This document shows positions 1-9,881 of a DNA stretch of 64,000 bases, piece by piece. Source of the stretch: Candidatus Poribacteria bacterium (GTDB lineage: Bacteria > Poribacteria > WGA-4E > PCPOR2b). Numbering within the stretch: the stretch's first letter is position 1; each line of letters begins with the position of its first letter. The stretch lies in contig PYIZ01000010.1 in assembly GCA_003635265.1 (NCBI GenBank), positions 335,044-399,043 of the forward strand. Reading direction: 5' to 3'. The translations under genes were made by a program, and so were the position numbers. The notes beneath the pieces were generated by a model. The model did no database searches, was not told where the DNA came from, and saw only the letters and a program-made list of their open reading frames with translations.

Positions 1-3000
1 CGTTGTCAGTACCGACCCAGACAAAACGCTCATCCGTATCCACCGTTCGAATCGTTCGTCCAGAAAGGGTCGGCCTCGCTGTGAAAGGGGTCCAAGATTC
101 CTTCTGTTTGTCGTAACGCGAAAGCCCACGCAGCGTCCCCACCCACACATACCGATCATCAACGGCAAGCCCATACTCATCTACATGGTTATGCAGCATC
201 CCCTTCAAATCTTTAAACACCGTCCAAGTGCCAGATGCAAAGTGAAATCGCCTCAGTCCATTATTGGGCACTGCTAGCCACAGGTAATCATCATCAACAG
301 CCAACTCAAGCGTTCCACGCCCCGACTTGATTGTCGTCCACTCGCCGGTGCGCCTATCGTAGCGGGTGACTCCCTTTTTGGTCCAAGGTCTGTAGAGTAT
401 CCAAACATCGTCCTCTGTGGCAATAATGCGTCGAATGGTATGTGAAGCCAGCACATCACTCGTTGAAAATGTGTCCCACTTCTCCGTTTTTTTATTATAT
501 CGTGATAACGGCCGGTTACTGTCTCTATCCCACTCCGAGCGTGCAACCCAGATAAAATCCTCATCGGCTGTAATCCATTCAGCACCCCTGCCCGCCAACC
601 CGTCTCTCGGCGTGAAATCACGCCATTCACCAGTAAATTCATTGTAACGGTGAAGTCCGCGCCCTGATCCGAACCAGACCTCCGGCCCATCAACCGCTAA
701 CGCGTTCAACCGTTCAATCTGCATCTCTTTTCCGGGCGCAATTATGTTCCATTTTCCAGTCTTTTTACTATAATGGCTCAATTCAACCCCGATCATTGGA
801 ATCACCCAGACACTGTGTTCGCTCACGGCAATCCTGTCCACATCGTTCGTAGAGAGGCCATCCTCTATCGTAAAATGTCCCCACGTATCCGCCAATTTGT
901 CGTACCGGAGAACCCCGTAGTCTGTTGTAAACCAGACCGCGTCCGTATCCACATAACTCCAACGTACCAAGGTCATCGACCTTTTCTGAGTTGACTGGAG
1001 AATATCTAAGCGCGTAAAACGCTGCCACGCTCCGGTGGGGCGATGAAACCGTACAAGCCCGCCGTTCGGTGAAGACGCCCAGTTGTTGAACCAGATGTAG
1101 TCCCCATCAAACTTGACATGTGAAACCTTTGTTTCAAGAAACGGCTCCCGCACCGGTCGCGACTGATGTAGCACGCTGCGACCATTTGAAATGTGATATT
1201 CGACAAGACCAACCGATGTCGCTAACCAAAGTGTTTCTTTCCCGTCACACAGGATGTCCCGAATGTTATACGACACATTCGAGATCGGGCTCCAAGCCTC
1301 CGAAGCAATCGCATAGCTTCCCAACCCTTGCGGCGTGCCTATCCAGAGCACACCGTCTCGAAAAGCCAGCGCCGTGACGTTGGCAGCGGATAATTGCGCA
1401 TTAAACGACATCGGCACCCAACGCTCTTGTGCGGCATCATATTGTGCAAGTCCTTGGCGTGTCCCCGCCCACAGGATGTTCTCTGTCGAAAATAGCACAT
1501 TAACATAAGTGTTAGGAAGTCCTTCGGTAACATGATGCATCTTCTTATCTGCAACCGAATATCGCCAAACACCCGTCGCCCCACCAAACCAGACCGTCCC
1601 ATCCTGAACAAGCACGGATAACACAATCGCGTTTGAGTGATCACCCGGCATCTCAAGCTGCGTCCACTCTTGAGATGCTGTGTCATACATGGCAGGTCCT
1701 GAACTTGTGCCGAGCCAGAGTTTATCTCCATCAGCAGCGAAAGCCGTCACAAAGGACTCTCCATTCGTTGTGGATCGGCGAGGAGAAGAAAACGCCCATT
1801 CGCCGCCGGAGTAAGGTCGTGTACCTAGTCCTCGATCTGTACCGATCCAGACCTGTGCACTAGTAATTGCGCCGGATGAGATCTCGATCACATCGCCTTT
1901 TCTCGAGTCACGCAATGGAGATATAACATCTACCTTCGTAACATAAGGGCTTGGAAGACCATCTTCTTTAGAGATGATTTCCCAACTACGCGTTTGGGGT
2001 TGGTAAATCGAAATTCCCGATACGGTCGCCAGCCAGAGATTGCCATCCGTATCACGCGTTATATCGCGAACATCGTTATCCGCAAGAAAATCGGCCTGTT
2101 TGTAAAGCGTCCACTCGCCGGTTACTTTATCAAAGCGACTCACTCCATCCTCTTTGCTTGCAAACCAAACATCATTTCCTTGTGTCGTAATCCAACTCAC
2201 ATGATTGCTTGCGAGCCCATCCGCTTTGGTGTAATGCACCCAAGTGTTGACCGGCTTGATGAAACGATGAACGCCCGCATTGGCAGTACCAAACCATACC
2301 TGGAATCCATCCGCGCGGATACACGAAATCATATTGCTCTTGAGCAGATCAGTCTTCGTAAACGTCTTGATGAAAGCTTGATCAACCTGATTGTATTGAC
2401 TCACCCCTTCGTCCTGCGTTCCAAACCAAACACTATTCTCATCCACCGCAATGGTAGCAATCTCATTGTCTATCAAGCCATCTGATTTTTTATAATTATT
2501 CCAAGAATCGGTGTCTCGATGGTATCGGCTCACCCCACCCTTGCTAAACCGAGGGTCATCCTCCCAGCCGTGGGGATCCGGATTTATCTCCCTATCCGTA
2601 CCAACCCACACATACTCTGGCTCGACTGCAATCGTTGTAATCACCTTGCTGGCCAGACCATCCTTACGAGTACGCACCGCCCAACTGTCAATGGTTTTGT
2701 CATAACGGTTTAACCCGTTGGCTGTTCCAAACCAAACATAGTTTCCATCAACTGCAATGGACGACACCTCATCGCTTGCTAACCCATCAATGGTTCGGTA
2801 AGTCGAAAAGGTATTCGTCTGCGTGTCGTAGCGGCTCACTCCCTCTTGCGTAGCAAACCAAACCCACTGTCCATCAATCGCAACAGCGTTTACCGCATCG
2901 TTCGATAACCCGTCTTCCATTGTGTAGTGGAACCACTGGTCTTGATCTCGATCCCAACGTGAAACACCGGCCTGCGTTGCAAACCACACATTGTGCGGAT

Positions 3001-3205
3001 CAGCAGCAATACAGTTGACCGCGTTGCTCACGAGCTTCTGTTCCACCCGCAACGTCTTTTCATTGAGGGAACCTGAATTGAAATTCTCCAACGGTATATT
3101 TGGATCATCAGGTACTATTGTTGTGCACCCCACCATTATAAAAAATGGTAGCAACAACAGATTAGATACAACGGTTTGCACCCTGTGCGGACCTGCTTGC
3201 TTCAT
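1..3205 (-). CDS. Giant beta-propeller lipoprotein (Reg_prop-type repeats), C-terminus beyond the window
   Basis: One frame stays open from an ATG at 3205 to the left edge (at least 1068 codons) with no stop, so the gene continues outside the window. Residues 1-27 form a lipoprotein signal ending in a Met-Val-Gly-Cys lipobox (Cys27), preceded by an AAAGG ribosome site. The rest consists of at least 22 repeats of about 40-45 residues, each carrying a VWFGT..GVSRYD-like strand, the two-component-regulator propeller (Reg_prop) pattern. Such arrays form seven-bladed propellers, so three or more propellers are implied. In known families they are periplasmic sensor domains of hybrid kinases or stand-alone surface proteins; the missing C-terminus would decide which. 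The lipobox favours an anchored envelope protein. Exact ligand unknown. Confidence 0.85.
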   Translation of the reverse strand, partial: MKQAGPHRVQTVVSNLLLLPFFIMVGCTTIVPDDPNIPLENFNSGSLNEKTLRVEQKLVSNAVNCIAADPHNVWFATQAGVSRWDRDQDQWFHYTMEDGLSNDAVNAVAIDGQWVWFATQEGVSRYDTQTNTFSTYRTIDGLASDEVSSIAVDGNYVWFGTANGLNRYDKTIDSWAVRTRKDGLASKVITTIAVEPEYVWVGTDREINPDPHGWEDDPRFSKGGVSRYHRDTDSWNNYKKSDGLIDNEIATIAVDENSVWFGTQDEGVSQYNQVDQAFIKTFTKTDLLKSNMISCIRADGFQVWFGTANAGVHRFIKPVNTWVHYTKADGLASNHVSWITTQGNDVWFASKEDGVSRFDKVTGEWTLYKQADFLADNDVRDITRDTDGNLWLATVSGISIYQPQTRSWEIISKEDGLPSPYVTKVDVISPLRDSRKGDVIEISSGAITSAQVWIGTDRGLGTRPYSGGEWAFSSPRRSTTNGESFVTAFAADGDKLWLGTSSGPAMYDTASQEWTQLEMPGDHSNAIVLSVLVQDGTVWFGGATGVWRYSVADKKMHHVTEGLPNTYVNVLFSTENILWAGTRQGLAQYDAAQERWVPMSFNAQLSAANVTALAFRDGVLWIGTPQGLGSYAIASEAWSPISNVSYNIRDILCDGKETLWLATSVGLVEYHISNGRSVLHQSRPVREPFLETKVSHVKFDGDYIWFNNWASSPNGGLVRFHRPTGAWQRFTRLDILQSTQKRSMTLVRWSYVDTDAVWFTTDYGVLRYDKLADTWGHFTIEDGLSTNDVDRIAVSEHSVWVIPMIGVELSHYSKKTGKWNIIAPGKEMQIERLNALAVDGPEVWFGSGRGLHRYNEFTGEWRDFTPRDGLAGRGAEWITADEDFIWVARSEWDRDSNRPLSRYNKKTEKWDTFSTSDVLASHTIRRIIATEDDVWILYRPWTKKGVTRYDRRTGEWTTIKSGRGTLELAVDDDYLWLAVPNNGLRRFHFASGTWTVFKDLKGMLHNHVDEYGLAVDDRYVWVGTLRGLSRYDKQKESWTPFTARPTLSGRTIRTVDTDERFVWVGTDN

Positions 3206-3248
3206 TGTTTCTACAACCTTTCTTTCACCTAGAAATGGTATTGTAGTT

Positions 3249-3278
3249 ATTGTGCCACTAGGTTGGGGAATATGTCAA
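3249..3278 (-). promoter_or_regulatory. Putative sigma70-type promoter of the propeller lipoprotein
   Basis: TTGACA (3278-3273), an 18-base spacer, then CACAAT (3254-3249), about 45 bases upstream of the ATG at 3205. The -35 is perfect and the -10 matches four of six positions. Inferred by eye only. Confidence 0.45.
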
Positions 3279-3430
3279 CTTTATTTGGCATTGCAATAAG
3301 TCACGGACAGTTTTTTTGTACATTACGTATTACCCATTATTTCTTCACAGATAGGCGTCACGCAGTTCAACGCTCAAATCTGTTCCCTTATCAGGTGGTA
3401 GGATTAAGAAACGGGCAACTACAAGTTGAG

Positions 3431-3476
3431 CCCCGATAAATCGGGGTAAACTACGCGAAATCCTGATTTATCGGGG
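3431..3476. repeat. CCCGATAAATCGGG palindromic repeat pair
   Basis: Two copies of the window-wide palindrome (CCCCGATAAATCGGGG at 3431-3446 and CTGATTTATCGGGG at 3463-3476) face each other around a short spacer. They are followed by a TTGCCCCTACAG tail. The same core recurs near 4068-4208, 9812, 22346-22379, 25463-25520, 34783 and 57704. It resembles REP/BIME elements. No gene is visible here. Confidence 0.75.
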
Positions 3477-3526
3477 CGGTTGCCCCTACAGTTAAGGTCT
3501 TAGATGTGTCGTAGGTCTGGGACTCT

Positions 3527-3550
3527 CCCCGCTGGAATCGGGACAGGCGG
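3527..3550. repeat. Degenerate REP-like palindrome with ACAGGCGG tail
   Basis: A CCCCGCTGGAATCGGG core is followed by ACAGGCGG, the tail also seen after the cores at 34783 and 57704. It is a diverged member of the same palindrome family. Confidence 0.5.
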
Positions 3551-3657
3551 AACGGAAAAGGAGGCTCCGGGCATTTATCAACATTAGGCACCAAGCGGGT
3601 TTAGACGATTTCGGTCTGCCCGTTCATGCCCGGTTGCAACATTTCCGTTTTTAATGT

Positions 3658-3827
3658 TTAGGAGTTACGGTGTTAAAGTATAAATGGGTTTATCAAGATA
3701 GGCACGGACTGCTGTAGTATCTTGGGGTCGCTATCAGAAAGTTAGTATAGTCAGATGCTGTGCATTTCGGTCAATTCATAGTAGATGTTATTATAACCTA
3801 TTTTATCACCACGTGCGTAACTCCTAA
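3658..3827. mobile_element. Possible MITE with 12-bp perfect terminal inverted repeats
   Basis: TTAGGAGTTACG at 3658-3669 and its exact reverse complement CGTAACTCCTAA at 3816-3827 bound about 170 bases of non-coding, AT-rich DNA. The remainder of 3206-4031 shows no convincing reading frame. A non-autonomous transposable element is the simplest reading, but there is only one copy in the window, so this is tentative. Confidence 0.4.
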
Positions 3828-4031
3828 CAAAAACAGAGAAGTCAGTAATAACTCACCACAAACACAATTGTCCAAAAGGCAAACAGAACTGTTCAGAAAC
3901 TGAACAACCGACGGCACCTCGCCGCACAGATTCGTCCAAGAACCCACGAATAAACACAAATTCTTGCTAACCCTTCTTTGGCACAGAATTTGCCCTACTA
4001 ATAGGCATATGGTTTCATAAATTTAAGCATC

Positions 4032-4258
4032 TATGGTGGATCTTAGAATTAATGAGACACTCCAAATCCCGATTTATCGAGGATGCTCCCCGATTGCATC
4101 GGGGCAAGCTGAGTCGGCACCGGTGCGGTGGGAAACCGCACCTACCCCGACTTATCGGGATCGAAGCCGACCGGCCCCGATAATAAGTTTACCCCGATTT
4201 ATCGGGGGGATCGAAACCGAGGGGCAAAAGTGTCAATTTATTTTTAAAATTCACCATA
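4032..4258. mobile_element. MITE-like element, copy 1 (227 bp), invaded by REP palindromes
   Basis: The ends TATGGTGGATCTTAGAATTA (left) and the reverse complement of AAAATTCACCATA (right) form an imperfect inverted repeat of about 28 bp, both ends finishing in TA. A second copy lies at 36761-36913 with about 30 of 34 identical bases at the left end and the same right end. This copy is longer because several CCCGATTTATCGGG palindromes (4068-4208) sit inside it. The TA termini suggest mobilisation by an IS630/Tc1-mariner-type transposase, an inference since none is encoded here. An open frame across the element is fortuitous. Confidence 0.65.
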
Positions 4259-4285
4259 AATGGCGATATTGAGAAGGGAGAAATT

Positions 4286-6604
4286 ATGAAGGAAAGACAG
4301 AAACACCTATGGATATGTTTGAGTCTTTTCCTGATTTGTATCGACTTCGTTTATTCCCAAGAAGATGAGGTAGAATCCTCGATTGTTGAACTTGAGGAAG
4401 TCACCGTCATCACTCGCGTCGAGAAAGATACGTTCCGGACACCGAATGCGGTGTCCGTTATTGACCGGGAGCAGATTGAGCGTATGAATGCCCCAACGAC
4501 TCCGCGAATCCTGCGCGAGACAGAGGGAGTCTGGGCACAGCAAACAACGGTTGGTCAAGGCTCACCCCTGCTGCGCGGACTTACCGGCTATCAAGCTTTT
4601 CTTGCGATTGATGGGGTCCGGCTCAATAACTCTACCTTCCGCTCCGGTCCCAATCAGTATTTGGTAACAATCAGTCCAGACAATCTCGACCGGATTGAAG
4701 TGCTGCGTGGTGCCGGTTCAATGTTATACGGCAGCGGTGCGATGGGAGGTGTCATCAGCATGTTTACCAAAGATGCTATTCTCGATGGTGCAACAGAAGA
4801 CTGGGACATCCAGTCCCGTGCATTCACCCGATTCGCTTCAGGGAGTGCCGAGCGGCTCGGACGGCTTGAGGTGGTCGGCGGCCAAAAGCAACTCGGATTT
4901 TCAGTGGGCGTGTCCGCTCGATGGTTCGGCGACATTAATCCCGGCAGCGGCTACGACCTGCACTACAAGAACCGAAAATTTGAGATTGTCACCGATAAAC
5001 CAAACGGCGTGGAAGTCTCTGATGGTCCGCCCAAAAATGTCCCTGACCGCTGGCTGATCGATGCCGAAGGACCACTCGGTTGGAACGCCTATGATGGCGA
5101 CGCCAAACTCGCTTATAAACTCAATGACACCAACACAGTTAGTCTCGCCTATCAAGTTTGGCGACAACCTCAAACCCCACGTTACGACAAGATTGCCCCC
5201 CGTGAGTTTGACGAATTTTTCTTTGAACCGCAAGACCGAGACCTGCTCTATGCCACCTACCTTTCCAAACCGGAAAACGCCGCAATTGACCAGATTCGAT
5301 TCACCACCTCATTCCATCGTCAGAAGGAAGGGCGAAATGAACTCCTACGCGATACAACGGAACGTCGCGAGCGGTCCGATACTGTCAACACATTGGGGGT
5401 CAGCGCCCAAGCGGTCAATTCGTCAATACCGAAGCAGCGTGTCGTCGCAGGCGGCGAATTCTATTTCGATACCGTTTCAAGCCAAACAATCAAAACCGAC
5501 ATCAAGACAGGAACTGAAAAGGTGGACGACGCAAAAGGCAGGTTCATCGACGGCTCACAATTTTGGGATGCAAACCTATACGTTCAGGATGAGATCGAAC
5601 TACACAGACGCCTCGAGCTAACGCTCGGCGGACGATACACACTTTATAACACAAACGCCGATCTCTCGGTGCGTTCCGATCAGTTTGATAATTTTAATGA
5701 ATCCGGTAACGCATTGACCTACAGCGCAGGTCTCGTCGCAAGCGTGACCGACGGGTTGAACGCCGTCGCCAATTTCGCCACATCGTTCCGTGCCCCCTCA
5801 TTGAACGACACAACTGCTGTTGAAGTCACCAATGAAGGGATCGACTCCCCTTCGCCGGACCTCAAATCAGAGAGAGGGTGGACAGCGGAAGGCGGCTTTA
5901 AGGCACGCTACCCGTGGTTTATCGGTTCACTGATCCTTTTCCATGGTCGTGTCAGCGATCTGGTCACCCGTGTCCCGGTCGAAGATGCCTACGCTGGAGA
6001 ATCGCTTCCAAGCCTGATTCAGGAAATCCAGAAAAACAATCCGGGCGTTGATGTCTATGTATTTGACAACGTGGATGAAGTGCAAATCCAAGGCATTGAG
6101 TTTGCTGGAATGGTTCCGATTCCGATTCAAAACGGTTTATCCCTTTACGGTAACGCGATGTTCACCCGTGGAAAGGTGCTGACTATCAACGGCGCAGCAC
6201 CGGATCCCGACAAGCCGTGGGAGGAACGGATTCGGCGTGAACCGCCACTCAACGGCATGATTGGTCTCCGCTGGCAGCCGCCCGCTCAACGATTTTGGGC
6301 GGAATTTTTCGTCCGTGGTGCAACCGAGCAGAGACGGTTAAATCGGAGCGATATTCGAGACCCACGGATTCCGGGAACCACCCGCGATACAGGTGAGGTC
6401 CAGTTTGATGCCAATGGCGCAGCGATCGGACAAGGTTCACCGGGTTGGGTAACGCTTAACTTGCGCGGCGGCGTTCAGGTGACCCAATACAATCGACTCA
6501 CCCTCGCCCTTGAGAACCTGCTCGATAAGCGGTATCGCGAGCACGGCTCCGGCATCAATGCACCGGGATTCAATCTGATTGTCAGCCTTGATAACCGATT
6601 TTAA
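4286..6604 (+). CDS. TonB-dependent outer-membrane receptor
   Basis: A 772-residue protein with a signal peptide (about 1-24, ending VYSQ), a TonB-box-like EEVTVIT segment (about 38-46), a plug domain with the typical LRG..GYQAFLAIDGVRLN and IEVLRGAGSMLYGSGAMGGVI motifs (about 50-160), and a 22-strand-type barrel ending in a terminal Phe. The full length and terminal aromatic fit a TonB receptor for a siderophore, vitamin or glycan; the substrate cannot be read from sequence. GGAG lies close upstream of the ATG. It leads a (+) block of two receptors and a TolB-like protein, suggesting a transport locus. Confidence 0.93.
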   Translation: MKERQKHLWICLSLFLICIDFVYSQEDEVESSIVELEEVTVITRVEKDTFRTPNAVSVIDREQIERMNAPTTPRILRETEGVWAQQTTVGQGSPLLRGLTGYQAFLAIDGVRLNNSTFRSGPNQYLVTISPDNLDRIEVLRGAGSMLYGSGAMGGVISMFTKDAILDGATEDWDIQSRAFTRFASGSAERLGRLEVVGGQKQLGFSVGVSARWFGDINPGSGYDLHYKNRKFEIVTDKPNGVEVSDGPPKNVPDRWLIDAEGPLGWNAYDGDAKLAYKLNDTNTVSLAYQVWRQPQTPRYDKIAPREFDEFFFEPQDRDLLYATYLSKPENAAIDQIRFTTSFHRQKEGRNELLRDTTERRERSDTVNTLGVSAQAVNSSIPKQRVVAGGEFYFDTVSSQTIKTDIKTGTEKVDDAKGRFIDGSQFWDANLYVQDEIELHRRLELTLGGRYTLYNTNADLSVRSDQFDNFNESGNALTYSAGLVASVTDGLNAVANFATSFRAPSLNDTTAVEVTNEGIDSPSPDLKSERGWTAEGGFKARYPWFIGSLILFHGRVSDLVTRVPVEDAYAGESLPSLIQEIQKNNPGVDVYVFDNVDEVQIQGIEFAGMVPIPIQNGLSLYGNAMFTRGKVLTINGAAPDPDKPWEERIRREPPLNGMIGLRWQPPAQRFWAEFFVRGATEQRRLNRSDIRDPRIPGTTRDTGEVQFDANGAAIGQGSPGWVTLNLRGGVQVTQYNRLTLALENLLDKRYREHGSGINAPGFNLIVSLDNRF

Positions 6605-6789
6605 TCGTTGCTCATTCAGGTAATCACTCCGATGGATCTCGCACACATCCACCTAACCCGCAATCACATTCTGGGCAAGGCTTATTGCATATTCAGGTCA
6701 TCGTCCAAATATGTAATCATTCCCTTCCTATCCAGTCCTGACTTAATGACTAACACCGGTTCTATGCTAAAGTAGTGAGGACCAAACTC

Positions 6790-8808
6790 ATGGTCAAATC
6801 CACCTACGAAATCTGCCTATATCTTCTAGCTTTAGGGATTGCAAGTTGCCTTAGCGCCTCAGCACAAGATGACACAGAACCCGTTGAACTCGACGAAATT
6901 GTAGTGACGCCCGGCCGGTTCGCGATTGATGATGAAACACCCTCAAAATTATCACTCTCAAAGCAACGAATCGAGCGGTTTCCGTTGATTGGTAACGATG
7001 CGATGCGGGCTGCACATATTTTTCCGGGGGTCGTTGCAAGCGATTACAGCGCACGGTTCAGCGTGCGTGGGAGCGAAAAGGATGATATCTTGGTGCGATT
7101 GGACGGGATGGAACTCTTCAATCCGTATCACCTACAAGACTTTGGCGGTGCTGTTTCACTCGTTGGGCTCGATTTAATCCAGCGTGTCGAATTGTTGATG
7201 GGTGGTTTCCCAGCGGAATATGGGGGTAAAATGTCTGGTGTGTTTGACATCACAACAAAAGAGAAGGATATTGAGAAAGTTTCTGCCAATTTCGGGCTTG
7301 ACCTTATAAACACAACTGCAATGGTGGAGGGACCGTTATCAGAAAAAGGATCATGGCGCCTGTCCGCGCGCCGGGGTTACGTTGACCTGATCCTAGCAAT
7401 GATTGATTTCGACGAAGACTACAAACCACAATACGCGGATCTCTATGGGAAACTGACCTACGCACCGACACAGACAGATACACTCACGCTCAATGGACTT
7501 TATGGATGGGATAAGAATCGAATTCGGCAAGGGGACCCCGATAATAACTTAGATTCGCGCTATGATAACCTAACCGTTTGGACACGGTGGCGGCATCACT
7601 TCGGTACGACGAATTGGTCTGATGTGTTTGTTTTTGGAGGGACCGCAGCGCATGATCGTCAGAGCGGAGTGGAGAATTTTGATGTCCGTTCGTTCCGTTT
7701 CTTCGGCACCAAAACCGAATTCACAGCAGGTTTTCTCGATAAACATCTGTTTCGCAGCGGTATAGAATGGCGCTTGACAACAGGACAATACGATTACGAT
7801 GTCCGAGAACGGCAGCCCGGCATAGACCAATACGCACAAGTTCTTGCAGACTTTGAAGACAACGGCAGCGAAATAAAGGCATTTCTTCAAGACGAGTGGC
7901 AGCTACATCCGAAACTCGCGCTTAACGTGGGAGGGCGCTACCTGTTTCAGGACTATCGCGCCACCGGTATCCAACGCTATGAGATTGGACCTCGGATTGC
8001 ATTGGCAGTGCGCCCAACAGAGAAACTGGTGTTGCGCGGGGCGTGGGGGATCTATCACCAGCCCATCTCTATGATGAATATCCCTGTAGAAGATAACGTC
8101 CAGACCGTCGGACGTGCTGAACAGGCGGTTCATTATATTCTCGGTGGCGAATACCATCCACACGCTAACTTCTTATTCCGTTTAGAAGCGTACTACAAAA
8201 CATTAGACAATCTTACAGGGCGGCTCAGAGAGTTCGGACGACAGACTCAGATTTTTGTACCCCCGGAGTCCGGCGAAGCAAAAGGGGTGGATGTTTTTGT
8301 GACGCATGCGGTTTCAAATCGACTAACGTGGGGAGTCGGCTATGCATACAGCATCGCGAAAGAAGACGCAAGCGGTGAGACAGTTTTTCGGCAGTCTGAC
8401 CGACGGCATTCCCTCGCGCTCAACAGCAGCCATCAGTTGTCACGGGGATGGCATCTATACCTTACTTGGCGTTTCCATACCGGCGAACCGAGAACGCCGT
8501 TGACGCACGCGCTGGTTTCGCAGACGGGAGGTGAGCTCGCGTGCGACCGACAGTTTGGGCAAACGCATTCAGACCGACTACCTCCTTATCACAGTCTCGA
8601 TTTTCGGTTTACCAAACGGAGCGCATACAGCCGGTGGGAACTCACATGGTATTTCCAAATCCTAAATCTCTACAATCGTACTAACATTGATCAATATGCG
8701 TTCAGTGAGACGCGCGACGAGGAAACAGGTGTGCTGCTTGATTGTGAGATTGATGAAGAACCGATGCTGCCGATCCTACCGACATTGGGGGTTTCGGTCA
8801 CGTTTTAA
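6790..8808 (+). CDS. Second TonB-dependent receptor (plug plus barrel)
   Basis: A 672-residue receptor with a signal peptide (MVKSTYEICLYLLALGIA, cleaved near SASAQ), a TonB-box-like ELDEIVVTPGRF segment, a plug with FSVRGSEKDDILVRLDGMELFNPYHLQ and a VELLMGGFPAEYGGKMSG stretch typical of the family, then a barrel ending VSVTF. A GTG at 6775 is in frame, but GAGGA at 6777-6781 sits eight bases before the ATG at 6790, so I take the ATG. It is followed after 23 bases by the TolB-like gene and likely shares its transcript. The substrate is unknown; sequence divergence from the first receptor argues for a different ligand. Confidence 0.92.
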   Translation: MVKSTYEICLYLLALGIASCLSASAQDDTEPVELDEIVVTPGRFAIDDETPSKLSLSKQRIERFPLIGNDAMRAAHIFPGVVASDYSARFSVRGSEKDDILVRLDGMELFNPYHLQDFGGAVSLVGLDLIQRVELLMGGFPAEYGGKMSGVFDITTKEKDIEKVSANFGLDLINTTAMVEGPLSEKGSWRLSARRGYVDLILAMIDFDEDYKPQYADLYGKLTYAPTQTDTLTLNGLYGWDKNRIRQGDPDNNLDSRYDNLTVWTRWRHHFGTTNWSDVFVFGGTAAHDRQSGVENFDVRSFRFFGTKTEFTAGFLDKHLFRSGIEWRLTTGQYDYDVRERQPGIDQYAQVLADFEDNGSEIKAFLQDEWQLHPKLALNVGGRYLFQDYRATGIQRYEIGPRIALAVRPTEKLVLRGAWGIYHQPISMMNIPVEDNVQTVGRAEQAVHYILGGEYHPHANFLFRLEAYYKTLDNLTGRLREFGRQTQIFVPPESGEAKGVDVFVTHAVSNRLTWGVGYAYSIAKEDASGETVFRQSDRRHSLALNSSHQLSRGWHLYLTWRFHTGEPRTPLTHALVSQTGGELACDRQFGQTHSDRLPPYHSLDFRFTKRSAYSRWELTWYFQILNLYNRTNIDQYAFSETRDEETGVLLDCEIDEEPMLPILPTLGVSVTF

Positions 8809-8831
8809 CAAAATACAGGAAATATCCATCT

Positions 8832-9794
8832 ATGAAACGAAAATTAGTTTGGAAAATGTTGCTTATAGGAAGCACTCTGTTGACGATAAACGCTTGGGGC
8901 AATAAGACGATTTCGTTCACCGCCGATCTGACCGGAAACCTCGACATCTACATAATGGACATTAATGGGAAAGATCCCGTCAACTTAACCAACCATCCGG
9001 CGGTTGACTCCTCACCAGCATGGGCACCAGATGGCAGTGCTTTCGCTTTTGTCTCACAGAGGGATGGGAATCCAGAGATTTACGTGATGGATATGAATAA
9101 AAAGGAATCTCGGCGACTGACAAAAAATGGTGCAACTGATATCGATCCGGCCTGGTCGCCTGATGGACGCTGGATTGCGTTTGCTTCCAACCAACACAGG
9201 GAGCATGCAGCGGACACCGATATTTACATAATGAACCCAAACGGTAAGAAGGCACAACAACTCACAAATAAGGGTGGGCACAACTCAACACCGGCGTGGT
9301 CCCCCGACGGACAGTGGATCGCATTTCGCACCACACTAGATGGCATCGGTGCCCTCCATCTAATAAACGCGAACGGCAAGAAACAACGTGCCCTCACGCA
9401 AGTATCCGCGGCAAATCCCAGTTGGGCAGCCAACGGCAAAGAGATCTACTTTTCTAGCGATATGCTCGACAATGTCGAGCAACCTACCCTGTTTGCCCTA
9501 GATGTCAACGGGGGAAATGTTCGGAAGTTGGCAAACGCACCACAAGCCTGTGAGGAACCTGTCGAGTCGCCTGATGGACGGTGGATTGTCTATGTATCAA
9601 CTCAGGGCGGTAACAAGGACATCCATCTGATCCGAGTAGCAGATGGGCAAATCCAACAATTGACACAAGATCCGGGCTTGGAATTTTCCCCTGCGTGGGT
9701 TCCAGCTGGGTTATCCGTCTCTCCAAACACACAAACACGGACAACGCTCTGGGGAATCTTAAAGCAAACAGGTTTACAGCCCACTTACCGCTAG
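8832..9794 (+). CDS. TolB-like WD40/PD40 beta-propeller periplasmic protein
   Basis: 320 residues with an N-terminal signal peptide (cleavage near AWG) and at least six repeats of the type DIYIMDINGKDPVNLTNH..D.SPAWAPDGS, the PD40 (WD40-like) repeat that makes the TolB propeller. The N-terminal TolB domain is missing, so this is a stand-alone propeller and not Tol-Pal TolB. It begins 23 bases after the second TonB receptor and was probably co-transcribed, pointing to a periplasmic role in the same uptake system, perhaps ligand or protein binding. Function beyond binding is not predictable. Confidence 0.85.
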   Translation: MKRKLVWKMLLIGSTLLTINAWGNKTISFTADLTGNLDIYIMDINGKDPVNLTNHPAVDSSPAWAPDGSAFAFVSQRDGNPEIYVMDMNKKESRRLTKNGATDIDPAWSPDGRWIAFASNQHREHAADTDIYIMNPNGKKAQQLTNKGGHNSTPAWSPDGQWIAFRTTLDGIGALHLINANGKKQRALTQVSAANPSWAANGKEIYFSSDMLDNVEQPTLFALDVNGGNVRKLANAPQACEEPVESPDGRWIVYVSTQGGNKDIHLIRVADGQIQQLTQDPGLEFSPAWVPAGLSVSPNTQTRTTLWGILKQTGLQPTYR

Positions 9795-9811
9795 AGTTGT
9801 AGGCAGGGCGT

Positions 9812-9827
9812 CCCCGATAAGATCGGG
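9812..9827. repeat. REP-like palindrome
   Basis: CCCCGATAAGATCGGG between convergent genes (9794 and 9882). It belongs to the palindrome family described at 3431 and could act as a bidirectional terminator, though no T-run follows. Confidence 0.55.
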
Positions 9828-9881
9828 ATTTCGTTGCGCTCAACGTGCTTTGCCATCTGCTTTTGTAGCGCAACGGAGCCC

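Noticed and set aside
4033-4272. 79-codon open frame
   Set aside because: It lies wholly in the MITE and its REP palindromes; low-complexity translation and no ribosome site.
4286-9794. Polysaccharide-utilisation (SusCD) locus
   Set aside because: Two TonB receptors are present, but no SusD lipoprotein and no glycoside hydrolase accompany them.
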